A stretch of 17,212 bases of DNA from Streptosporangiaceae bacterium (lineage in GTDB: Bacteria > Actinomycetota > Actinomycetes > Streptosporangiales > Streptosporangiaceae): assembly GCA_030040475.1 (NCBI GenBank), contig JASHTQ010000007.1:1-17212 (forward strand), written 5' to 3'. The notes beneath the pieces are model-generated. The model made no database searches, had not been told where the DNA came from, and saw only the letters and a program-made list of their open reading frames with translations. The position numbers were made by a program, and so were the translations under genes. This document shows positions 7,403-13,353 of the stretch, one piece after another; position 1 is the stretch's first letter; each line of letters begins with the position of its first letter.

Positions 7403-8365
7403 TTATCCCGAACGGGCCGTGGTGCCCCGCCCGCGTCCGGTGCTTGCGGCGAGGGGCTCGGCCGAAGCGCCCGGCGCGGCGCCCGAGTCCCGGCGCGGCC
7501 GGCCTGCGAGCACGATCCCCGCGGTCAGCGCCGCGGCGCCGGCCACCCCGAGCGCGATCGGCAGGACGGTGCGCAGCAGCGAGATCTTGTCCCGCTCGGC
7601 GGCGTCGGCCCTCGCCATCGCGTCCACGCTGGCCGCGGTGGCCTGCAGGTCACCGGCGTACAGCACGGTGGTCTGCGCGCCGCTGGCCGGGTCGGTGAGG
7701 TATGACTTCTGGTAGGAGTTGACGTCGAGCACCATCCCGGTCGTCGGATCTACCCAGTAGACCTGGCGGATCGTCGCGTACTCGGGCTGCGTCGAGGACA
7801 GCGGGCTGTACCCGAGCCGGGTCGCCGGCACGTCCTCGACGAACCGGTAGGCGTCGATGCCGTCGACGACGGCCGTCCCGCCGTAGCCGAACGGCTCGGG
7901 CCTGTTCAGCGCGGTATCGAAGACGTCGTACGTGGTCGGCCTGGCGCCGATCGGGAACACCGGCCCGGCCAGGCCGGCCTGCGCGACGGCGGAGTCGCCG
8001 TCGACGTTCGCGCAGCGGCACCCGACAAGCTGCGCGGTCCTCCTGCCGAAGGCGAACGTCCGGGTCGTGACCTGGACAAGCTCGTTGTTGGTGGTGTCGT
8101 AGACGTAGCTGAGCTCGCTCCACACGGCGACCGATGACGAGCCCGCCGTGGGGTCGCCGGTGAAGGTGTCCGTGGCCCGGATGTCCGCGCCGGTCACCTC
8201 GGCGTCCCTGGCGGGGCTGAAATAGCTCATCCCCGTCCCGGTCAGCGTGACCGTCTCGCCGCGGCTGAGCGGGAACTTGATCACCTGGCCGAGCACGTAG
8301 GAAGGCAGCGCCAGCGCCATCACGATGAGAAACGACCCCAGGCCTACCAGCACGTCCCTGCGCAT
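7403..8365 (-). CDS. DUF3068 (PorA-like) membrane protein
   Basis: This is a 320-residue protein. An N-terminal hydrophobic segment (about 7-27, LVGLGSFLIVMALALPSYVLG) anchors a large extracytoplasmic domain, and a second membrane segment lies near the C-terminus (about 265-287). The middle shows the DUF3068 pattern: TYDVFDTALNRPEPFGYGG, DGIDAYRFVEDVPAT, then RQVYWVDPTTGMVLDV. Known: this family is found in mycobacteria (Rv0227c) and other actinobacteria, is sometimes labelled porin PorA-like, and has no settled function. The ATG directly follows the TAA of the 48-residue gene with no gap (TAAATG), implying translational coupling. It is the last gene of the leftward glycan operon. Confidence 0.9.
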   Translation of the reverse strand: MRRDVLVGLGSFLIVMALALPSYVLGQVIKFPLSRGETVTLTGTGMSYFSPARDAEVTGADIRATDTFTGDPTAGSSSVAVWSELSYVYDTTNNELVQVTTRTFAFGRRTAQLVGCRCANVDGDSAVAQAGLAGPVFPIGARPTTYDVFDTALNRPEPFGYGGTAVVDGIDAYRFVEDVPATRLGYSPLSSTQPEYATIRQVYWVDPTTGMVLDVNSYQKSYLTDPASGAQTTVLYAGDLQATAASVDAMARADAAERDKISLLRTVLPIALGVAGAAALTAGIVLAGRPRRDSGAAPGASAEPLAASTGRGRGTTARSG

Positions 8366-8512
8366 TTATCCGCGGTTGCCGTAGTTGTCCACCGACGAGG
8401 TGCTTGGCGCGGGCGTGTTGCCGCCGGAGCCGGACAGCACGTGCGTCACGAGCACGGCTCCGCCGATCGCTATCACCAGGCCCAGGACAACGGCAATGAT
8501 CAACCGGAGCAC
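8366..8512 (-). CDS. 48-residue single-pass membrane peptide, DUF2613-like
   Basis: A GTG start preceded by a strong ribosome-binding region (GGAGGAGCAGGGAGGAG) opens a 48-codon frame. MLRLIIAVVLGLVIAIGGAV is a signal/anchor helix; a Gly/Ser/Thr/Pro-rich tail ends in SSVDNYGNRG. From memory, DUF2613 proteins (such as Rv0236A beside aftD in M. tuberculosis) have the same build of about 50 residues: N-terminal helix, Ser-rich stretch and a YGNR-type end. The gene is sandwiched between the propeller protein and DUF3068 and is coupled to the latter. It is short enough for gene finders to miss. Function unknown; possibly a small subunit or anchor for an envelope protein. Confidence 0.75.
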   Translation of the reverse strand: MLRLIIAVVLGLVIAIGGAVLVTHVLSGSGGNTPAPSTSSVDNYGNRG

Positions 8513-8563
8513 CGCGCTCCTCCCTGCTCCTCCTAGCTCGATTGCTAGAGGGTAACAGGGTCC

Positions 8564-10252
8564 TCAGGGAACCGTGAACGACACCTCGGCGGCCGCCCCC
8601 GTCTGGTGCCTGAAGTTGACCGGCACCACCCTGGCCAGGTAACTGCCCGCCCGCAGCCCGCCGATGGTGGCGGCCCGGGCGAACGTGGTGCTCACCGGCG
8701 CATTGCCGGGCTCGCCAGGCCCTTGCAGGTAGACCCGATAGCGTTCGTTGAGACCGGCGTCGGGCCAGCTCAGGGTGACCGTGCCGGCGCCCGGCCTGGC
8801 CCGCGCCGAGGTCAGGCCCGGCACCGGCGGGCACCCGCTCGAGTAGTCCCAGGCGTCGAACCACTGCGCCGGATCCCGCTGCACGACCTGCGGATAGTCC
8901 GGCGGCGCGCTCGCCGCCCTGGCCGCGCGACCGTCGAAGGCGGTCATCGGCACGGTGATGAACCGGGGCTGGGTCATCGTGTTGGTGAACGCGGACATCG
9001 GCGCGCACGCGCTTGTCACCGCCTCGGAGTTGACGTTGTAGCTGATCACGAGCGTGCTGGCGGTGGAGAGCGCGGGTTCGGCCCGCGCCTCGTACAGGAT
9101 CCGGTAGTCGTGCGCCGCGTCGAGGCCCACCGCCGGGTCCCGGTACAGCAGGATTCCCGCGGCGGGGTCGAACGGCCCCCACGGGTGGTCGGCCGGGTAG
9201 GCGTCGATGTCCGGGCTTCCTTCCTGCGCCCCGGCCTGGATCAGCCAGTAGCGCTGGCCGGCCTTGATCACGCTGAACCCCGACGACACGCTCAGGCTGC
9301 CGGGCCCGTCCGGCGGCTGCACCGGCATGGCGTCCTGCTCGCGGCCGGCCCACCGCCCGGCGCCGGCATAGAACTGCCATGCGGAGTACACCGTCAGCTC
9401 CGACGCCGGAACCCTGGCCAGGTAGAGCAGGCGGTCCTGGCTCGGCGCGTCCGGTCCCTGCGTGCCGTAGACGTAGACCGTGTTCCCGGCGCGCAGCAGC
9501 GCGGCGCCCCACAGGATCGGGGAGTGGCCGCCTGGCGGGGTGTAGGGCGGCAGCGGGACCAGGTCTGGCCGCGCCACCGCACCGTATTGCGATCCGCGGC
9601 CGGCCGAGCTGAGCTGCCCGGCGTCGAAGACGGCGATCACCGTTCCAGCCGGGACGAACGGAACCCCGCCGGGCAGGTACCTGGCGTAGAACTTGATCAC
9701 GTGCCCGTCGATCTCGATGCCGTCCTCGTCCCAGTACCGGTCGGACGGCGTGCCAGGGGCCGGCGGCGCCGCCACCACGGCAAGCGCGTTGCCCGGGCCG
9801 CCCGGCCGGTCGCAGGCCCTGCCGCCCGTCATCGTGACGAACCTGCTGACGTTCCCGTTCGTGGTCTGGATGACCACCGCGTTGTTCACGAACCCGCTGA
9901 TCCGGGTGAAACCGATGGCAGGCCCGGCGGGGCCGAGGTAGGTGTCGGAGAAGAACCAGGCGAGCTGGGAGGAGTTCAGCCTGATCGCGGAGACGCCGTC
10001 GCCGCCGGCCCAGTCGGCGCAGCCCGACTGGTCGGAATAGGCCAGCCACTGCGCGTCAAGCGCGGCGGGGTCAGGCTGCGCCGACGCGCCCCGCACGCGG
10101 ACCGGCGGGTGGTAGGCCGCCGCGGCCGAGCCGGCCGGCCGGCCGGGGATCAGGAAGCCGAACGCGATTCCCAGCCCGGCGGCGAGCCCGACGGCCAGGC
10201 CGCCGATCTCACGCCATCGCCGCCGCCGGCGGCGCAAGGCCGGCTGCGTCAT
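8564..10252 (-). CDS. Secreted or membrane-anchored beta-propeller protein (DUF4185/DUF5005-like) with C-terminal fibronectin type III domain
   Basis: This is a 562-residue protein. An Arg-rich N-terminus (6-14) and hydrophobic helix (about 16-35) form a signal anchor or Sec signal. Residues from about 55 to 470 show repeated blade-like motifs resembling DUF4185/DUF5005 and glycosidase-type five-bladed propellers: LAWFFSDTYLGPAG, FVNNAVVIQTTNG, YWDEDGIEIDGHVIKFYARY, SPILWGAALLRAGNTVYVYG. The last ~90 residues form an FnIII domain (TVTLSWPDAG, then YRVYLQGPG and SYLARVVPVNF). Known: such propellers bind or cleave sugars outside the cell; an enzymatic role is not shown here. The start is the ATG at 10252, overlapping the methyltransferase stop (ATGA). 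The frame is open far upstream, but that stretch is methyltransferase coding sequence in another frame. Its place in the operon suggests it acts on the same glycan. Confidence 0.82.
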   Translation of the reverse strand: MTQPALRRRRRRWREIGGLAVGLAAGLGIAFGFLIPGRPAGSAAAAYHPPVRVRGASAQPDPAALDAQWLAYSDQSGCADWAGGDGVSAIRLNSSQLAWFFSDTYLGPAGPAIGFTRISGFVNNAVVIQTTNGNVSRFVTMTGGRACDRPGGPGNALAVVAAPPAPGTPSDRYWDEDGIEIDGHVIKFYARYLPGGVPFVPAGTVIAVFDAGQLSSAGRGSQYGAVARPDLVPLPPYTPPGGHSPILWGAALLRAGNTVYVYGTQGPDAPSQDRLLYLARVPASELTVYSAWQFYAGAGRWAGREQDAMPVQPPDGPGSLSVSSGFSVIKAGQRYWLIQAGAQEGSPDIDAYPADHPWGPFDPAAGILLYRDPAVGLDAAHDYRILYEARAEPALSTASTLVISYNVNSEAVTSACAPMSAFTNTMTQPRFITVPMTAFDGRAARAASAPPDYPQVVQRDPAQWFDAWDYSSGCPPVPGLTSARARPGAGTVTLSWPDAGLNERYRVYLQGPGEPGNAPVSTTFARAATIGGLRAGSYLARVVPVNFRHQTGAAAEVSFTVP

Positions 10253-11049
10253 GCCGAACCCGCCGCGGGAACGATCCCGCTCGCCTGTGCCTCCGCCGCG
10301 CCAGCGTCTTGCTGGCGCGCCTTGCGGGCGTGCACGAGCAGGATGGACGCGGCCGAAGGCCACCGGCAGAACGCCAGGTCGACCAGGCCGAGCGGCTGCG
10401 GCACGTCGTGGTACCGCGCCCCGGCCACGGTCACGTCGCAGAACCCGCTCGCGGCGAGGAACTCCCGCAGCGCCCGGCGGGTGAACAGGCGCAGGTGGCC
10501 GGCCACGACGCTGCCCGGCCTGCCGAACACGCCGCGCAGGCTCACCTCGGAGAAGACCGGCTGGATCCCGAAGGCGAGCAGGCCCCGGTTGTACCAGGCG
10601 GCCAGGTTCGGCGTCGACAGCAGCAGCGACCCGCCGGGCCGGAGCACCCGCCGGGCCTCGGCGACCGCCCCGTCGGGGTCGACGAGGTGCTCGATCACCT
10701 CGCTCATGATCACCACGTCGGCGGCGCCGTCGGCGACAGGCAGCCCCGGCGCGGTCACGTCCGCGCGCAGCACGGTCAGACCGAGCGCACGCGCCCGCCG
10801 CAGCGCGTCGCCCGACCAGTCGATCCCGACGAACCGGTGCGCCCCGTTCTGCCCCGCCGCGACCGCGAGCGCCGCGCCGTCGCCGCATCCCACGTCGACG
10901 ATCACCGCCGGGCCCGCGACGCCGCGCAGCACCCTGGCCAGCATCCGTGCCTGGCGCCTGGCGCGATCCGGGCCCGAGCTGAGCGGCACGCCGGGAGTGG
11001 AGTAGAACTCCTGCAGCCGGCGGCCCGGCGGCGGCACCGTCACCGCCAT
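10249..11049 (-). CDS. Class I SAM-dependent methyltransferase
   Basis: This is a 266-residue protein. Motif I is VIVDVGCGDG (49-58), motif II VGIDWS (74-79), motif IV region DVVIMSEVIEHL (111-122), then LRPGGSLLLSTPN (136-148), as in small-molecule or glycan O-methyltransferases. GGAAGGAG lies about 5 bases before the chosen ATG (11049). The start overlaps the end of the glycosyltransferase gene by 10 bases, and the stop overlaps the next gene as ATGA. Context in a glycan operon suggests a sugar or lipid-sugar substrate; this is inference. The frame is open to 11460 but the upstream part is antiparallel noise over the glycosyltransferase. Confidence 0.9.
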   Translation of the reverse strand: MAVTVPPPGRRLQEFYSTPGVPLSSGPDRARRQARMLARVLRGVAGPAVIVDVGCGDGAALAVAAGQNGAHRFVGIDWSGDALRRARALGLTVLRADVTAPGLPVADGAADVVIMSEVIEHLVDPDGAVAEARRVLRPGGSLLLSTPNLAAWYNRGLLAFGIQPVFSEVSLRGVFGRPGSVVAGHLRLFTRRALREFLAASGFCDVTVAGARYHDVPQPLGLVDLAFCRWPSAASILLVHARKARQQDAGAAEAQASGIVPAAGSA

Positions 11050-12353
11050 GATGGCTCCTTCCGCGCCCGGAGGCCCCCTCGGCGGTGGCCTCCGCTGGCT
11101 CCTCCGCTGGCTCCTCCGCTGGCCCCTCCGCTGGCCCCTCGGCTGGCACCGCGTTCGATGGTCTCCTCGGCCACCTCGGCGAAACCTTCGATCGCGGCCG
11201 ACCAGTGCAGCCGCAGCGCCCGGGTACGCGCAGCCCGGCCGAGTTTCTCGCGCATCCGCTCGTTGATCGCCAGCGACGCCCACGCGGAGGCGAACTGGCC
11301 CTCGGTACGCACCAGCATCCCGGTCTGGCCGTGCACCACCGAGTCTCGCAGCCCCGGCACGTCGAACGCCACCGCGGGGGTGCCGCGGATCGCCGCCTCG
11401 GCGACCACGAGCCCCCAGCCCTCGATCAGCGCCGGATGCATGAGCAGCCACGCCGAGCACATCAGCCGGTGCTTCTCCTGCTCCGACACCCAGCCGGCGA
11501 ACTCCACGCCCGGCCCGGCCAGCGCCTCAAGCCTCGGCCGCTCCGGCCCGTCCCCGGCGATCACCAGCTTCCCGCCGACCACGTGACGCACCCGGTCCCA
11601 CAGCCGCAGCAGCAGGTCAAGGCGCTTGTAGTCGGCGAGCCTGCCGATGGCGAGGAACAGCGGGTCCGGCGACCTCGGCGTCGGCGGATCCGGCTCCACC
11701 ACCCCGTTGCAGATCTGCCGGATCCGGTCGCGGCCGACCCGCATCTGTTCCAGGTTCTCCGCCGTGGACGGCGACACGGTCAGGAACAGGTTCCTGCGGT
11801 GCACCCAGGGCATGACCAGCCGCTCGACGTTCCGGCCGACGGTGGAGACCGGCGGGCGGAACCGGATCGGCCACAGCTCGTCGTGCACGTGGTTCACCAG
11901 GCAGAGCACCGGGCGGCCGGACCACAACGGCGCCAGGAAGGGCATCCCGTTGCAGACCTCGACTATCAGGTCGGCGTCCCGGTAGTTCCGCAGGTAGGCG
12001 ACGGGCGCCCGGAGGAACTGGGAGTAGGTGCCGCCGCTGCGCTGCACGTGGTACGGCCGCTCGGCCACCGGCCCGCCGCATAGCAGCGTCACCCGGTGCC
12101 CCCTGGCGAGCATGCCGGACGCCAGCTGGTCGACGAGGACCTCAGATCCCCCCGCCAGCGGGTTGGCCAGATCCCGCCACGCCACGAACAAGATCTTGCG
12201 CGGCGGCTCCCAGACCGGGCCGACGGGACGGAACGCCGCCGGATCGGGCGCGCGCGGCACCGGCAAAGCCGCGGGCGGGATCTCGGCCGGGCCGTGCCCG
12301 GCACCGCCGGACACGCTCGTCTCCGCAGGCAAGGCACCCGAGTCATCGTTCAT
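11040..12353 (-). CDS. GT4-family glycosyltransferase (GT-B fold), Rv0225-like
   Basis: This is a 437-residue protein. After a disordered Pro/Ala-rich leader (1-50), the N-terminal GT-B domain starts at KILFVAWRDLANPLAGGSE (53-71), the nucleotide-sugar domain has RLADYKRLDLLLR (238-250), and the retaining GT4 signature EX7E is E311/E319 in EGWGLVVAEA. It would transfer a sugar from a nucleotide donor at the cytoplasmic membrane face. The C-terminus carries a Gly-Ala-Ser-Gly repeat (402-422) and a basic tail, encoded by a 12-bp tandem repeat. First gene of the leftward operon, divergent from the second methyltransferase gene, as I recall for Rv0225 and Rv0224c. GGAG precedes the ATG. Confidence 0.92.
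   Translation of the reverse strand: MNDDSGALPAETSVSGGAGHGPAEIPPAALPVPRAPDPAAFRPVGPVWEPPRKILFVAWRDLANPLAGGSEVLVDQLASGMLARGHRVTLLCGGPVAERPYHVQRSGGTYSQFLRAPVAYLRNYRDADLIVEVCNGMPFLAPLWSGRPVLCLVNHVHDELWPIRFRPPVSTVGRNVERLVMPWVHRRNLFLTVSPSTAENLEQMRVGRDRIRQICNGVVEPDPPTPRSPDPLFLAIGRLADYKRLDLLLRLWDRVRHVVGGKLVIAGDGPERPRLEALAGPGVEFAGWVSEQEKHRLMCSAWLLMHPALIEGWGLVVAEAAIRGTPAVAFDVPGLRDSVVHGQTGMLVRTEGQFASAWASLAINERMREKLGRAARTRALRLHWSAAIEGFAEVAEETIERGASRGASGGASGGASGGASGGHRRGGLRARKEPSWR
11089..11148. repeat. 12-bp tandem repeat, five copies, in the 3' end of the GT4 gene
   Basis: Five units of CCTCCGCTGGC(T/C) run head to tail with few changes (the last is CCTCGGCTGGCA). Because 12 is a multiple of 3, unit gain or loss keeps the glycosyltransferase in frame and changes only the number of GASG units near its C-terminus. 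Confidence 0.85.
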
Positions 12354-12428
12354 GCCGCTCCACGCCTCCGCCGACGCGAGTCCGCGTTACAGCAGTCAGG
12401 TCCTGATTTCATATGGAAAGATTGCAGA

Positions 12429-12458
12429 ATTATTCGGTGGTTACTGACCGGTGGTCAA
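12429..12458 (-). promoter_or_regulatory. Predicted promoter of the leftward GT4-methyltransferase-propeller-DUF3068 operon
   Basis: On the minus strand TTGACC (12453-12458) and AATAAT (12429-12434) are separated by 18 bp. The flanks at 12405-12442 are the most AT-rich stretch in this intergenic region. Transcription would start near 12422, giving a leader of about 70 nt before the glycosyltransferase ATG. Confidence 0.55.
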
Positions 12459-12471
12459 GGACCGCGGTCAG
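12444..12471. repeat. 28-bp hyphenated inverted repeat over the -35 box (possible operator)
   Basis: CTGACCGGTGGTC (12444-12456), spacer AAG, then GACCGCGGTCAG (12460-12471). The arms are reverse complements apart from GT versus C in the middle. Inside are two smaller palindromes, TGACCGGTGGTCA and GACCGCGGTC. It covers the predicted -35 box of the leftward promoter in the divergent region, as expected for a dimeric repressor site. No regulator gene is visible in the window. Confidence 0.55.
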
Positions 12472-12538
12472 CACCCCGGCGGCGGGCTACCCCCGTCGGG
12501 GCCGGTGGGCGGGGAGCTTACGCTGCTGCTTTCCGCCC

Positions 12539-12569
12539 GGCAGGCGAGCCGCCGCGCCTGCCAGGCGCG
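12539..12569 (+). other. Two mutually exclusive RNA hairpins in the leader of the rightward operon
   Basis: GGCAGGCG (12539-12546) can pair with CGCCTGCC (12555-12562). The second arm overlaps CGCGCCT (12553-12559), which can instead pair with AGGCGCG (12563-12569) around a 3-nt loop. The second hairpin ends 16 bases before the methyltransferase ATG, just ahead of its GAGGA ribosome-binding site. Such competing stems can act as a switch, but GC-rich DNA produces stems by chance. Confidence 0.3.
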
Positions 12570-12585
12570 ATCATTGAGGACCCGG

Positions 12586-13353
12586 ATGAGCCTGCTGGCA
12601 CCGATTCGCCGCCGCCGTGCCGGTCAGGCGGGCAGCTCCGGCCTGCTCCGGTCGATCCGGCTGTTCCGCCTGTTCCTGGCCGAGCAGGCCGACCCGGAGG
12701 GCTTCTACTCCAGGCTCGCCGAGGACGCCGTCCAGCAGGTTGCCGAGCACTGCGAGCTTGGCGGCAGCACGGTGGTGGACATCGGCGGCGGGGGCGGCTG
12801 GTTCACCGCCGCCTTCCGCGCCCGCGGCGCCCACGCCTACCTGTTCGAGCCGGATCCCGACGAACTGCACTGGCGGGGCGTGCTGACGCCGGGCGCGGTG
12901 CTCGCGGACGGCTACTGGCTGCCGGTCCGCGACGGCGGGGCGGACGTCGTCTTCTCCTCGAACGTCCTGGAGCATGTCGCCGATCCGATGGGGCTGGTCG
13001 AGGAGATGATCCGCGCTACCCGGCCAGGCGGGCTTATCTACCTGTCGTTCTGCAACTGGTACTCGCCGTGGGGCGGGCACGAGATGTCGCCCTGGCACTA
13101 CCTCGGCCCGCAGTTCGCCGAACGCCGCTACGTCAAGCGTCATCAGCACGTGCCAAAGCACGCCTACGGCGTCAACCTGTACCAGGTGCACATCGGGCCG
13201 GTGCTCCGCGCGCTGCGCGCCCGGCCCGATATCACGATGGTGACCGCGCGTCCCCGTTATTATCCCCGGTGGTGCCGCCCGCTCGTCCGGCTGCCCGGCG
13301 TCCGGGAGGTAGCCACCTGGAATCTCCTGCTGATCATGAGGCGCACCAGATGA
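12586..13353 (+). CDS. Class I SAM-dependent methyltransferase, Rv0224c-like
   Basis: This is a 255-residue protein. Motif I is VVDIGGGGGWFT (63-74), an acidic residue follows in LFEPDPDE (86-93), then DVVFSSNVLEHV (120-131) and RPGGLIYLSF (146-155). The C-terminal part, with SPWGGHEMSPWHYLG (160-174), RPRYYPRW (222-229) and LPGVREVATWNLLL, matches my memory of mycobacterial Rv0224c-type proteins next to envelope genes. The start is ATG 12586 with GAGGA just upstream; a longer frame begins at GTG 12451 but lacks homology and would cross the promoter region. The stop overlaps the ATG of the aftD-like gene (ATGA), so the two are coupled. The target is probably a glycan or its lipid-linked precursor. 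Confidence 0.9.
   Translation: MSLLAPIRRRRAGQAGSSGLLRSIRLFRLFLAEQADPEGFYSRLAEDAVQQVAEHCELGGSTVVDIGGGGGWFTAAFRARGAHAYLFEPDPDELHWRGVLTPGAVLADGYWLPVRDGGADVVFSSNVLEHVADPMGLVEEMIRATRPGGLIYLSFCNWYSPWGGHEMSPWHYLGPQFAERRYVKRHQHVPKHAYGVNLYQVHIGPVLRALRARPDITMVTARPRYYPRWCRPLVRLPGVREVATWNLLLIMRRTR

Noticed and set aside
10131..10146. CCGGCCGGCCGG run as a possible regulatory palindrome
   Set aside because: It lies within coding sequence of the propeller protein (linker after the signal anchor) and is simple GC-rich codon repetition.
7650..11005. Two ~800-codon open frames (minus 7650-10049, plus 8606-11005) over the propeller, small peptide, DUF3068 and methyltransferase genes
   Set aside because: Both cross several well-supported genes in other frames and show only Arg/Gly/Ala-rich composition without motifs.
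10253..11149. Upstream extension of the propeller gene giving 861 residues
   Set aside because: The extension overlaps the methyltransferase coding region in another frame; the ATG at 10252 begins an Arg-rich signal anchor and overlaps the methyltransferase stop as ATGA.
11050..11460. N-terminal extension of the methyltransferase at 10249-11049
   Set aside because: It covers GT4 coding sequence with motifs in another frame; the ATG at 11049 has a strong GGAAGGAG site and homology begins just after it.
12451..12585. Longer methyltransferase starting at GTG 12451
   Set aside because: The added 45 residues lack homology and would start within the predicted operator; ATG 12586 has its own GAGGA site.
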